From positions 153,719 to 217,718 of the forward strand of contig JADFXG010000003.1 in the NCBI GenBank assembly GCA_015233895.1: 64,000 nt of DNA. The letters run 5' to 3'. The stretch's first letter is position 1, and each line of letters starts with the position of its first letter. This DNA comes from Nitrospirota bacterium. Its GTDB lineage: Bacteria > Nitrospirota > Thermodesulfovibrionia > Thermodesulfovibrionales > Magnetobacteriaceae. A model generated the notes under the pieces. It was not told the origin of the DNA and did no database searches. It worked only from the letters and a program-made list of their open reading frames with translations. This document shows positions 8,846 through 17,979 of this stretch, piece by piece. The position numbers and the translations under genes are program-made.

Positions 8846-11800
8846 CAGAGACCTTTTTAGCTTCATCGACAACCTCGCTGTTAGAATCCGATAAGCCTTT
8901 AGCAAGAAGGTCTTTTGCTGTTGAGCCTTTAAAGTATTTAAGTGTGGCCACCGCATCTTTTCTTACTTTGTTGTCAGGGTTATTTAGTAAACTTTCAATG
9001 AGAGACAAAGCAATTGCTGCTTCTATTTTACCGGATGCTATGATTTTACCAAGAAACGGCGATATTATGCCGGTTAGTGAGGGCGTTGCTGAAATTAGTG
9101 TAACAAGCTCATTAACAGCCTCATCGGTTGCAATAACTGACAGCACATGAACAATCCGTTTTGCTCCCGCAGGATTTCCTTTTACAAATTGCTCATCGCG
9201 TAACAAACCAGAAAGTGGCGCAAACACATCGTTTCCCATATAAGCCAACAGATACTCTAATGCTTGTGAGTCAGCAGGGTCCGGGGCTTTTACCATCTCT
9301 GAAATCAGTGTTTTTACCGCTATGGCATCTTTGCGCCCGGACAGAAGACAAGTGATGTTTTCACGGCTTTTGGGATATGCCGCTTGAACCTCTGCACGGT
9401 TCTTTTTTATAAACACTATGTAGCTTTCCCTGTATGAGTCTGACTCAGATGCGTTACAGCCGGAGGCAGGCTTATCCAAAGATTTCAAAGCATCAGCTAC
9501 TAAAGCAAAATAACTGTCCTCCTCACTTTTTTTGTTAATTTCACCTGAGTCATATTTTGTAACTGTGCTCTGATACACATAATAAGCCACACCGAGAATA
9601 ACCACTAACAGAGCTAACGCAACCGTTAATAGTTTGTTCTTTTTCTTTTCTGCTTTAGTTTGTATTTCATGAGAGGTCGGCTTTTGGGCTATCTCCTCTT
9701 GTATAAGAGACGGGCGCATTATTGTTGTTGTCCCCATCTGCTTTGATTGTTTAAGCGGCTGATCAGTTTTAATATCCTGCTCTTCTGACAGTTCCCAGTC
9801 AAGAAACCACTGTATCACAGTAGCATCCTTGCCGCCGGAGTATAAGTACCACCCATTAGGGGTAAACGCTAACGCGTTTACGCCATCAGTGTGGCCATGA
9901 AGTGTGGCCAAAATCTCACCGCTTTCAACACTGTGAATGTTTATCGTCTCATTGGATGTTCCCACTGCAAAGCATTTTCCATCAGGATGAAACACGGCAG
10001 TTAACACTCCTTTATTTGACACCTTATGCCGTTTCACTCGTCTCATTGTCTTAGTGCCCCAACCACACACGTAACCGTCCTCACCTCCGGTAAGAAAATG
10101 CTCCCCGTCAGCACTGAATGATATTGAGTTTACAGAGCCCGTATGTCCCTCAACACTTGACAGCACTTTACCTGTGACACTGTCCCAAAATATGACCAAT
10201 CCATTTACTGTGCCTGAAATTAGCGTTCTTTCCTCATTATGCAGCGCTATGGTGGTTATCTCATCGGAGCTTTCCTCAAATCTGCCGTAGTATCTGCCAT
10301 GTATTGCGTCAAACAAACGGATGGTTCTTTCCGGGGATGCCGAAAAGACATATCTGCCGTCAGAGGTTAATACAACCGTCGTCACAGACCCCACTGGGAC
10401 TTTTAAGTCGCTCAGACGTTCAGTGTTATCTAAATCCCACGTCTGAATTGTCCCCTCAGCACTGCCAAAGCACACCGTATGTGACGTATAATCTATTGCA
10501 AGCGTTTTTACCGACCCAGGCGCTGTAATCTCTGACAAATCAGTGTTGGAGGGGGAGGAAATGTCGGTCCTTACGACTTTGCCATCGTCTCCGCCTGTTA
10601 TTAGATACCTTTCGTCGGAGCTTATGACAACAGCGGTAACTGAATCTATGTGATGCTGATAGTCTCTGAGTTTAAATCCTGCTCTTAAGAATTTTTTACT
10701 ATAAATTAGCGGAATTGTGGTTAAGAGCGATATTGCTGCCGGGTTCTGTTCAAAACCTGTCAGACTCCTTGCTCCCTCAATGAGATTAAGCGCTTCGGTG
10801 AATTCTGATTGATTGATTTTCTGGGAAGCATCGGATAGTCTTTTTGAAAACTCGTATCGTATCTCCTCTTCACGGATTGCGGCAGGTGTTATAAGCGTAT
10901 ATGAAAGAGAGTACCGGTTATGAAAATTCAGCACCATTATCTCATTGCCGTGCGCTATTGTAAGCTTATTTTGTGCCAACCCCAAAGCGGCGCAAGTAAG
11001 AGGGCCTCTGTATTTAAAAATAGTGTGGGTGAGTTTACTTTTAATATCCCACACTCGTAGATTTCTCTCATCAGCGGAGAGTAAGAATCTGCCGTCAGCA
11101 CTGATTCCCACATACAGCACAGGACTTGTGTGGCCGGAGAAGGTGTGAATGCTTTTCCCAGACTCAGTATCCCACAAAATCACTGCTGACTGCCCTGCCC
11201 CTGCGGTTACTGCAAGTTTCCCGTTGTTGCTTAAAAAAATTGAGACAGCTCCGCTCTTATGGCCCGAAAATGTGCTCACAGGTTTACCGGTTTTAGTTTC
11301 CCACACACACGGAGGCCCCCCCTTATGAGCAGTATAAACTTGCTTTAAATCCGGCGACAGCGCTAAAGATGTTACCGGCTTTCCCTCGGTTTTAAATGCT
11401 CCTGCGCTTTTCCCTGTCTTTATGTCCCATACTAAAATTATGCTGTCTGCCGAAGCTGAGATTACATAATTTTTAGACGCTAAAAACTTAATTGCCGACA
11501 CAGCTTTCGTGTGCTTTTTAAAAAACCATATTTCGCTGCCGTCTGAGGCATTAAGAATGTGTACTGAGCCGTCCTCATGCCCAGAGGCAATGATGTCTCC
11601 TTTGGGATTTATATCAATGGCAGTGACTTTCCCATAGCTGAGCTTAAACACCTCTGCCGGCGACTCTGATGCTACATCATAAACATTTATGTGACCGTCA
11701 CTCATACCGGCATAGATATGCTGTCCGCAAGCGGATACCGCAAGGGAGCATGGCACTCTGAACTCGTCAAAATATGTCCTTTGTACTGAAAACCCTGGCA

Positions 11801-13445
11801 GATACTGAGACACGGCCTCATCCAGAGAGTCCGGGAGTTCCATAAAGCGCGCTCTCATGGAGTCATAGAGTGCGGCATAATCCTCTCCAAGTTCTCTCAG
11901 GCAGTAGCAGTAACCTGCAGCCACAACTGGGTCATCTTTGCCGTTGTCTAAAAACCACTTAAAGCTATCTGCGGCCTTTTTAAGTGAAATCGTGTCCTGT
12001 TTTGTGACCTCCCGGTTGGCAATGGAAAGAGCTTGTAATTTAAGCGCCTCCGCCGACTCCTTGCCCTCTGTGATTATTTCATTTATCAGATTGAGGGCAT
12101 TGTGCTCATCGGCATGAAAGAGGTGAAGTTTACCCAATAGAAACTTTCCCTGTCCGGTGTGTTGCACGCTCCGCAGAAAGTCCCGCATCTCGGAAACCGC
12201 TGTATCTTCTGTTAACTCACCAGTTTTACATTTAAGCATAGTTAAATTAAAGGCAGCCTCAACGTGCTCAGGCTCGGCAGTGAGCGCCTCTTTCCAACTA
12301 TTTTCCGCACGGTGCAGTTGATTAATTGTTGCATAGGAGACCCCCTGATTATTGAGGGAATCGGCCTTTAAGTCGTCGGATTTTGCCTCAGGGCGAGGAT
12401 ACGGTGTGCCCGTTAAGTGGCTGTATATTGAAACAAGCCTGTTTAAGATTTCTTTGAAACTATCTGGTCTTCCCACCGGATTTTTAGCAAGACACTCTAC
12501 CATGAGGGAGGACAGTGCGTCATCAAGATTTACGCTCAAGTCCTGAGGATTTGGTGGAGGTTCGCCAGTGTGCATTTTTTGCCAAAGCATCAGTTGATAA
12601 AAAATCACGGCATGCCTTTGCTCTTCTGTAAGAACAAACGGTCTGCGCCCGCAAAATAATTCATAGAGAATGCAGCCGTAAGCATAAATATCTGCCGGGA
12701 TGCCGGCAGTGTGCGCATTTGCAAACTGCTCCGGAGCCATGTACTGAGGAGTGCCAAACGGTACTCCCCCTATGGTCATAGTCTGCCACGGGTTTGATGA
12801 GTCCTCCTCATCGCTTGCCATCTGACTTGACACAAGGTCTATCATGCTTTTGTTTTTCTCGGAGACTGTAAAAATCTCTTCATTTCCCCAACTGCCTAAT
12901 CCCACTAGACCAAAATCTGTGATTAATGACATCCCGTACCTGCTCATAAGAATGTTAGCCGGTTTAAGGTCTCTGTGCACAAGGCCAGTTTGAGAGTCTC
13001 CGTTTTCGTCTGTCCAAATGAGTGAATGCGTGTGATCCATACCGGCAGCTATTTGAATTGCTATATCGAGTTTTTCGGTAAGCGTTGAAAAACGTCCTTC
13101 TTTGAGCCACTTATCCATAGCTCCGCCATCGACGTATTCAACAAACAGACGGGGGATTCCCTCCATCACCTGAACATAGTAAGCAGAGCAGATGTTAGGG
13201 TGAATTCCCAGACTTATCCAAGCCTCCGCCTCCCTGTAAAAACGTTTAAGACCCTCCTCGTTTTTAAGCACTGAGGGAAGCGGGGTTTTTACAGCCATCA
13301 TCCTGCCTATTTCACGGTCATAGACAAAATAGACCTCACCCATGCCGCCGCGGGCAAGTCCCCTGACATCGTAACGATTGTCTATAACATCGTTTTTAGA
13401 CCAAAGCCCTTTCTCTTTGATTGAGATTGTGGACAGTGTCGCCAT
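8835..13445 (-). CDS. Giant Ser/Thr protein kinase with TPR-like, two WD40 propellers, one TM span and helical C-terminus
   Basis: This 1536-residue protein begins with a Hanks-type kinase (about 25-345): glycine loop GLARGGMGEVY, Lys53, HRDLKPAN at 157-164, DFG at 177-179 and APE at 237-239, so all catalytic residues are present. A helical, TPR-like stretch (about 360-545) follows. Two groups of WD40 repeats follow (about 557-860 and 945-1230, each with five to seven units ending in WD-like dipeptides), separated by a helical linker. A single membrane span at about 1271-1292 is preceded by basic residues, predicting kinase and propellers in the cytoplasm. The last 240 residues would then be outside; they look helical and HEAT-like near 1490-1536. 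It lies downstream of a lipoprotein and an FHA-kinase on the same strand. Substrates are unknown. Confidence 0.92.
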   Translation of the reverse strand: MATLSTISIKEKGLWSKNDVIDNRYDVRGLARGGMGEVYFVYDREIGRMMAVKTPLPSVLKNEEGLKRFYREAEAWISLGIHPNICSAYYVQVMEGIPRLFVEYVDGGAMDKWLKEGRFSTLTEKLDIAIQIAAGMDHTHSLIWTDENGDSQTGLVHRDLKPANILMSRYGMSLITDFGLVGLGSWGNEEIFTVSEKNKSMIDLVSSQMASDEEDSSNPWQTMTIGGVPFGTPQYMAPEQFANAHTAGIPADIYAYGCILYELFCGRRPFVLTEEQRHAVIFYQLMLWQKMHTGEPPPNPQDLSVNLDDALSSLMVECLAKNPVGRPDSFKEILNRLVSIYSHLTGTPYPRPEAKSDDLKADSLNNQGVSYATINQLHRAENSWKEALTAEPEHVEAAFNLTMLKCKTGELTEDTAVSEMRDFLRSVQHTGQGKFLLGKLHLFHADEHNALNLINEIITEGKESAEALKLQALSIANREVTKQDTISLKKAADSFKWFLDNGKDDPVVAAGYCYCLRELGEDYAALYDSMRARFMELPDSLDEAVSQYLPGFSVQRTYFDEFRVPCSLAVSACGQHIYAGMSDGHINVYDVASESPAEVFKLSYGKVTAIDINPKGDIIASGHEDGSVHILNASDGSEIWFFKKHTKAVSAIKFLASKNYVISASADSIILVWDIKTGKSAGAFKTEGKPVTSLALSPDLKQVYTAHKGGPPCVWETKTGKPVSTFSGHKSGAVSIFLSNNGKLAVTAGAGQSAVILWDTESGKSIHTFSGHTSPVLYVGISADGRFLLSADERNLRVWDIKSKLTHTIFKYRGPLTCAALGLAQNKLTIAHGNEIMVLNFHNRYSLSYTLITPAAIREEEIRYEFSKRLSDASQKINQSEFTEALNLIEGARSLTGFEQNPAAISLLTTIPLIYSKKFLRAGFKLRDYQHHIDSVTAVVISSDERYLITGGDDGKVVRTDISSPSNTDLSEITAPGSVKTLAIDYTSHTVCFGSAEGTIQTWDLDNTERLSDLKVPVGSVTTVVLTSDGRYVFSASPERTIRLFDAIHGRYYGRFEESSDEITTIALHNEERTLISGTVNGLVIFWDSVTGKVLSSVEGHTGSVNSISFSADGEHFLTGGEDGYVCGWGTKTMRRVKRHKVSNKGVLTAVFHPDGKCFAVGTSNETINIHSVESGEILATLHGHTDGVNALAFTPNGWYLYSGGKDATVIQWFLDWELSEEQDIKTDQPLKQSKQMGTTTIMRPSLIQEEIAQKPTSHEIQTKAEKKKNKLLTVALALLVVILGVAYYVYQSTVTKYDSGEINKKSEEDSYFALVADALKSLDKPASGCNASESDSYRESYIVFIKKNRAEVQAAYPKSRENITCLLSGRKDAIAVKTLISEMVKAPDPADSQALEYLLAYMGNDVFAPLSGLLRDEQFVKGNPAGAKRIVHVLSVIATDEAVNELVTLISATPSLTGIISPFLGKIIASGKIEAAIALSLIESLLNNPDNKVRKDAVATLKYFKGSTAKDLLAKGLSDSNSEVVDEAKKVSAMH

Positions 13446-13466
13446 TTAAAAACCTTAATTTCTCCT

Positions 13467-13560
13467 ACTAAAGAGATTTTTAACCACAGATAAACACGGA
13501 TTATAATCATTTATTTTATCTGCGTTCATCTGCGTCATCTGCGGACAAATCTTTTTCAAG
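13467..13560. repeat. Intergenic repeat of the CCACAGAT...ATCTGCG family, copy 1
   Basis: Between the lipoprotein and giant-kinase genes lies a non-coding stretch with three tandem ATCTGCG units. The 36 bases from 13514 to 13549 match 43165-43200 at all but about four positions. The left part (CCACAGATAAACACGGAT) is roughly the inverse complement of the right part, so the element can fold into an imperfect hairpin. Similar sequences are found as intergenic repeats in many bacterial genomes; their role is unknown. Confidence 0.65.
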
Positions 13561-13566
13561 AGTTAC

Positions 13567-13890
13567 TCACTTAAGTGACAGTGCACCGGTTTTAGGATCA
13601 TAGTTATAAACACCCTTATCCAGGGCTGAACCGGAAAACTGTTCCAATTCTGCCAGATCTTTTGGGAATCTGCCCTCAGAGGCGTTAAAAGCGTTAATGG
13701 CTGCGCGCAGATTTTCAAGCTCTGTTTTCTGTGCCACCACCTTAGACTTGTCCAGCGCATCCTTTCGTGATTTGGCCATCTCCTGAACCTTGTCCGTCAT
13801 TCCCTCTTTTTTATCATCTTGTTTTTCACAAGCTGACAGTAGCAGTACCACAAATGAAAACAGTAACAACAATTTAAATGTTTTTCTCAT
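13567..13890 (-). CDS. Small outer- or inner-membrane lipoprotein with pseudopilin-like C-terminus
   Basis: The 107-residue product has a classical lipoprotein signal: MRK, a hydrophobic core, then the lipobox LLSAC with Cys21 as the acylated residue. The mature part starts with a charged, coiled-coil-like stretch (about 22-60). It ends with a segment (LRAAINAFNASEGRFP, then a Gly/Tyr/Asp-rich YNYDPKTGALSLK tail) that resembles the C-terminal region of type II secretion pseudopilin G proteins. The start has a GGAGG four bases upstream and sits one base after the stop of the FHA-kinase, indicating coupled translation. A role as an envelope partner of the neighbouring kinases is inference from position only. 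Confidence 0.75.
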   Translation of the reverse strand: MRKTFKLLLLFSFVVLLLSACEKQDDKKEGMTDKVQEMAKSRKDALDKSKVVAQKTELENLRAAINAFNASEGRFPKDLAELEQFSGSALDKGVYNYDPKTGALSLK

Positions 13891-13891
13891 T

Positions 13892-15412
13892 TTACCTCCA
13901 ACCCTCGCGTTCCATTATATTGTCTATCAGCAAACACAGCGTATTGGCGCTCTGATAGCTTACCTTAATGTCTTTTGTAACGGCTTTATCTATGACGGTA
14001 GCCAGAACCGGTGGGATATCCACCCTGCGTTTCAGTATTGGTATCGGTTTTTCCTCTAACACGATATCAAGGGGATGTCTTTGAGATTTACTTTCTCCGG
14101 TTATCGGCATATTTTTAATCTCATCCGGTACATCTACAGTGTATTTGCCTGTCAGCATAAAATAGAGTGTGACTGCTGCGGCATAGACATCCACAGGGGG
14201 CTTTGAGTACTTATAGTTTTTAATAAGCTCAGGGGACATGTACATAAGAGAGCCAGCAAAGCCGCCATGAGTTCTGGTTATATCAAAGAAAGAATCACCT
14301 ACATTTTCAAAAGACTTAGCAAGACCGTAATCGCATATCTTTGCTAAAGGAGATTCATCCTGATTTGGGCAGGATAGCAAAATATTTGAGGGTTTAATGT
14401 CTCTGTGAATAAAGCCTCTGCTATGCAGTGCGTTAAGCCCTTTAAGAATTTGAACCGCAATTGCGCAGGCGTTTTTCACTGAGAGAGTTTTACTGGCAGA
14501 GTTTTTCATAAGATTTAACACATCGCCTCCCGCCATAAACTCAGTAACAAAGTAGTATGTTGTGCCAAAAGTGCCCTTATCGGTAATGGCAACGAGATTA
14601 GGATGTGTGGCTTCAGACTGAACCGCCATCTCACGCTCAAAGAGTTTTAATCGCCGGGGGTCATCCAAAGTGGATGGGTGAAGTTTTTTTATTGCGCACA
14701 CTCTGCCGGTACTTCTTTGCACCGCTTTATAGACTACACCCATACCGCCCCGGCCTAACTCTCCAATGGTTGCATAGTGGTTTTCGTAGTCAAAATGCTG
14801 TGATTTGTCCTCAATGCGGTTTGTACAATCTTTACAAATATATACAGCAAGAGGAAAAAAGTTAGCCATACCATCAGAGTTGGCACAGTCTGAGACATCA
14901 GTAGAACAACGGCTGCACAGAAACGTTTTTCTGGCTGGTTTACCGGACTTATCTTCTGGTGCAAAATCAATCTTTTCAGAGGTTTCAACCTCATTTGTCT
15001 GACATTCCTCACAAAGGGCGTCTCCGGCATCTGTCTTATCGCCATCGTAACTAACTAACTTCACTATTTCAACCCCGCAAAGTCTGCATAACACGGGGGT
15101 AGTGCCTGCCTCTTCATGTGTAAAACGTAAAAGAACATCCCCTATTTTTATTATGTCCATGGGGTTTAAAACCTGTTTGGATATTTTCCTTCCGTTAACA
15201 AGTGTACCGTTTTTGCTTTGCAAATCAGACAGTACACATTGATTTGCTGTCATCACCAGTTTACAGTGGCTGCGGGAAATTGACCCGTCGCTGCTTGACA
15301 ACTGTATATCAGCATTTTTAGAGCGCCCTATGATTACCTCTTTAGAGCCACTAAAGAGAAACCGTTTGCCTTTCTGAGAACCCTCCAGTATTTCTATCCT
15401 GATGCCGGACAT
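13892..15412 (-). CDS. FHA domain - zinc-ribbon - Ser/Thr protein kinase
   Basis: The 506-residue protein starts with a forkhead-associated phosphothreonine-binding domain (about 5-100): IGRS near 28-31, SRSH at 46-49 and NGT at 68-70. Next comes a cysteine-rich region with CRLC (109-112), CEEC (134-137), CSRC (166-169) and CKDC (193-196), likely one or two zinc-ribbons. A protein kinase follows (about 212-500) with Lys242, HRDIKPSN at 336-343, a DYG triplet at 361-363 in place of DFG, and SPE in place of APE. All catalytic Asp and Lys residues remain, so it is probably active. A paralogue with the same three-part order lies at 54766-56259. It sits six bases after a small membrane-protein gene and one base before the lipoprotein gene. 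Confidence 0.92.
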   Translation of the reverse strand: MSGIRIEILEGSQKGKRFLFSGSKEVIIGRSKNADIQLSSSDGSISRSHCKLVMTANQCVLSDLQSKNGTLVNGRKISKQVLNPMDIIKIGDVLLRFTHEEAGTTPVLCRLCGVEIVKLVSYDGDKTDAGDALCEECQTNEVETSEKIDFAPEDKSGKPARKTFLCSRCSTDVSDCANSDGMANFFPLAVYICKDCTNRIEDKSQHFDYENHYATIGELGRGGMGVVYKAVQRSTGRVCAIKKLHPSTLDDPRRLKLFEREMAVQSEATHPNLVAITDKGTFGTTYYFVTEFMAGGDVLNLMKNSASKTLSVKNACAIAVQILKGLNALHSRGFIHRDIKPSNILLSCPNQDESPLAKICDYGLAKSFENVGDSFFDITRTHGGFAGSLMYMSPELIKNYKYSKPPVDVYAAAVTLYFMLTGKYTVDVPDEIKNMPITGESKSQRHPLDIVLEEKPIPILKRRVDIPPVLATVIDKAVTKDIKVSYQSANTLCLLIDNIMEREGWR

Positions 15413-15418
15413 CCTTTG

Positions 15419-15679
15419 CTATTCCTGCTTGTTGATAAATATAAGCGGTTTAACTTTAGTTAGTAGTTGAGATATTCTGTACTGTCTCAGGTTTTGTCTG
15501 CCAGAAAGCAGAATAAAGACAATCAAAACAAACCTTGGCCCGTTAAAGTCTTTGTTGATTATGTGGTAAATTAAGAGTGCAATTCCAATCAATGTGCTTG
15601 ATATGCTGAAGATAAGAAAGTAGATTTTTCTTCTTATCAAACGGTTTATAAACTTTGTATCTTTATCATCCAGTTCCAC
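15419..15679 (-). CDS. Small two-span membrane protein
   Basis: The 86-residue protein has two hydrophobic segments (about 20-40 and 45-65) flanked by basic residues and is otherwise unremarkable. The start codon is GTG, with GAGGG about seven bases upstream. It is the first gene of the minus-strand signalling block and ends six bases before the FHA-kinase start, so it is probably co-transcribed. I do not recognise a family; function unknown. Confidence 0.6.
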   Translation of the reverse strand: MELDDKDTKFINRLIRRKIYFLIFSISSTLIGIALLIYHIINKDFNGPRFVLIVFILLSGRQNLRQYRISQLLTKVKPLIFINKQE

Positions 15680-15793
15680 AAATCGCCCTCTTACAATTAT
15701 TCTACACTGATTCCCCTTGTAAATCCTGCCTTAAGTATAGCCTGTACATTGCAAAATGTCCAGACATGCGAAAATTTTTTTTAATCAGCATTA

Positions 15794-15823
15794 TTGACTA
15801 AATATCCAGCATTATGATATAAA
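15794..15823 (+). promoter_or_regulatory. Candidate sigma-70 promoter of the DsbC-like gene
   Basis: TTGACT (15794-15799) and TATAAA (15818-15823) are separated by 18 bases. The -10 box ends only six bases before the ATG at 15830, so transcription would begin at or within a base or two of the start codon. AAGGTG just before the ATG is too close to act as a ribosome-binding site. Confidence 0.45.
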
Positions 15824-15829
15824 AAGGTG

Positions 15830-16621
15830 ATGAAAAAATTGGTGCTTATGGGTATGCTTCTGATGGCTGTGATGTTTTATTACACGGCAACAACTGAGGG
15901 AATGAGCGGATGTGACACAAACTGTGTGGCGTGTCACACGTTGACCGAAGAGGAGGCCACAGACATACTAAAGCAGCTTGGACCTGCCATAACTGTAACG
16001 AAGGTGCAGGGAGCTCCGTCAAAGGGATTGTGGGAGGTAACCATTAAAGCTGCGGATAAAGAGGGACACCAAAAAGACGGTGTTGTGTATATTGACTACT
16101 CAAAAGGAAACGTTATATTAGGAAACATTCTTAAGTTAAAGACCAGAGAGAACATGACCGAAAAGCGTATGGGTGAAATAAAGAAGTTTGATTATAAATC
16201 CATACCGTTAAAAAATGCCATCCTGCTTGGGAATAAAAAGGCCAAATACAAGATAATCGTGTTTACTGACCCTGACTGTCCATTTTGCCAGAAATTGCAT
16301 GGGGAGTTAAAACAGGTTGTTGCTGAAAGGGATGATATCGCATTTTACATCCTGATGTTTCCACTTACGGAAATTCATCCTGGCTCATACAAAAAGGCTG
16401 TCTCTATAATGTGCACTAAGTCACTAAAACTCCTTGACGATGCAGCGGAAAAGAAGGAGATACCTGAGGAAAATTGCAGCACAAAGGCCGTGGATGATAA
16501 CATAAAACTTGCTAACAAACTTGGTATAACTGGCACCCCCACAGTCATCTTACCCAACGGCAGACAGTATCGCGGCAATATGAAAACGGAGGAGCTGATA
16601 AACGCAATTGAAAACAAGTAA
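15830..16621 (+). CDS. Exported DsbC/DsbG-like thiol isomerase with an N-terminal CXXCH motif
   Basis: The 263-residue product has a signal peptide (about 1-24), then a short segment with CDTNCVACH, whose last five residues form a CXXCH motif of the covalent-haem type (about 32-36). It continues with a DsbC-like N-terminal domain and a thioredoxin fold with the active site DPDCPFCQKLH (CPFC about 150-153) and a cis-proline region GITGTPTV near 235. DsbC-type proteins act in the periplasm to reduce or isomerise disulfides, including those on apocytochromes c. I prefer the ATG at 15830 over the GTG one codon earlier. The gene stands alone, convergent with the GT21 gene. Whether the CXXCH binds haem or is simply a redox Cys pair is undetermined. 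Confidence 0.88.
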   Translation: MKKLVLMGMLLMAVMFYYTATTEGMSGCDTNCVACHTLTEEEATDILKQLGPAITVTKVQGAPSKGLWEVTIKAADKEGHQKDGVVYIDYSKGNVILGNILKLKTRENMTEKRMGEIKKFDYKSIPLKNAILLGNKKAKYKIIVFTDPDCPFCQKLHGELKQVVAERDDIAFYILMFPLTEIHPGSYKKAVSIMCTKSLKLLDDAAEKKEIPEENCSTKAVDDNIKLANKLGITGTPTVILPNGRQYRGNMKTEELINAIENK

Positions 16622-16695
16622 GTTGTAATAGTTCTTTTTGCTGTATATATGTACTACAATCATATTTTTCAAGCTCTAACCAGATCCATCACATA

Positions 16696-16733
16696 GTCTG
16701 TTTGTTCTTTAATCAGTCTTGTTGCAAACAGAC
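16696..16733. terminator. Possible hairpin between convergent genes
   Basis: GTCTGTTTG (16696-16704) and CAAACAGAC (16725-16733) are perfect inverted complements with a 20-base loop, in the gap between the DsbC-like gene and the convergent GT21 gene. There is no clear U-tract, so intrinsic termination is only a possibility. Confidence 0.3.
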
Positions 16734-16741
16734 GTCTATCA

Positions 16742-17968
16742 CTATTTATCCGCAAGCTCTATATCGGGCAGTATTGAAGGACACTCTTTTTTTATGCTAA
16801 ATAGCCTGTATATCAATAACCACAAACCAGTCTCTTGCAATGGTGATAAGGCAGAACCTTTGCCGATGATATATCTGTTACCTCTCCAGTTGATAGTGTT
16901 GCTGAAAATCGGTACAAACCAAATAATCCCTATTATAATATCCTTAACTGGTGATAACAAATACAGAAGCGGATTCATCCCGGCTTGAAGTCTGGTTCCG
17001 ATGTGAATGTCATGAGCAATTTTAAGCAAACTAACTGCTACTGCAAACAAGATGGAGGCAGGTGATAATGGCATAATAAACATCAGAATGAAAGCCATAA
17101 ATACGGCATTACTAAACAGTTCGGAGAAGTACTTTGCGCCGCCAATTTGCCATCTTAGCTTTCCCCACCTTGTATGCCGGTTAATAAAACGCTTTAAACT
17201 CCAGTATTCATTAACATTATTAATAAGATGACTTGAAAGAATGATCTTTTTTCCAAGTGCATGAATTCTTTGGCCGATTATGTAGTCCTCTGCAAGAAAG
17301 TCCTTAACTGAGGTTAAGCCACCAATGGACTCAAGGTCATCCTTGCGGATGAGTATAGATTTTCCAATGACGCATGGCATGTCGAGATATTTATCTAAAA
17401 TACAGACACTTCCAACAACAAATGAATTCAGGTGAAGATTTTCCATGACAGCCCCAAACGACCGACCGCCTACTCCCCTTATCAAATTGGTTACGAGTCC
17501 GACAGATGGATCGTCCATATGTCGGGAAATATCCGCCAAATAGTCTTTTTCAACCCGGATATTGCTGTCACTGATAAGTATAAGGTCGTATTTGGCTTTT
17601 CTATATGCTGGTATCAGATTATTCACCTTGGGATTCAATCCTGCGTCACAATGTTCTACGATAATAGAGATATCCTTAAAACAGTATTTATCCTTGACTT
17701 TCCTTACCACTTTATAGGCAGGGTCATTCTGATCATGCAGAGTAAAGATGATTTCATAAACAGGATAATCCTGATTACAAAAGCTTTCGAGATTATCAAA
17801 TAATCCATCCTCAAGGCCTTTAAGTGGTTTAATGATTGAAATAGCGGGAAATGTATCAGGAATCAGTTCGATATCTGGTTTAGTGAAAGACGTATAAGAT
17901 CTTACAGCCATCACCTCAAGCAGATACAGGGCAATAACAACCACTATCAATACCATAAAAACCGACAT
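16742..17968 (-). CDS. Ceramide-glucosyltransferase-like GT21 family glycosyltransferase (HpnI-like)
   Basis: The 408-residue protein has an N-terminal membrane anchor (about 1-20) and a GT-A domain with the features of the GT21 group. These are PLKG near 48, the DSN in place of DXD near 133, the EDY catalytic-base motif near 228, and an RHTRWGKLRW motif near 265, which corresponds to the (Q/R)XXRW signature. Three or four C-terminal spans follow. Family members glucosylate ceramide or hopanoid lipids or transfer hexosamine to them at the inner membrane. The start has a strong AGGAGG. It is 11 bases downstream of a PHP phosphoesterase gene and is followed in the same neighbourhood by a GH1 glycosidase, suggesting a small glycolipid module. 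The lipid acceptor is not known. Confidence 0.85.
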   Translation of the reverse strand: MSVFMVLIVVVIALYLLEVMAVRSYTSFTKPDIELIPDTFPAISIIKPLKGLEDGLFDNLESFCNQDYPVYEIIFTLHDQNDPAYKVVRKVKDKYCFKDISIIVEHCDAGLNPKVNNLIPAYRKAKYDLILISDSNIRVEKDYLADISRHMDDPSVGLVTNLIRGVGGRSFGAVMENLHLNSFVVGSVCILDKYLDMPCVIGKSILIRKDDLESIGGLTSVKDFLAEDYIIGQRIHALGKKIILSSHLINNVNEYWSLKRFINRHTRWGKLRWQIGGAKYFSELFSNAVFMAFILMFIMPLSPASILFAVAVSLLKIAHDIHIGTRLQAGMNPLLYLLSPVKDIIIGIIWFVPIFSNTINWRGNRYIIGKGSALSPLQETGLWLLIYRLFSIKKECPSILPDIELADK

Positions 17969-17979
17969 ATGTTTACCTC

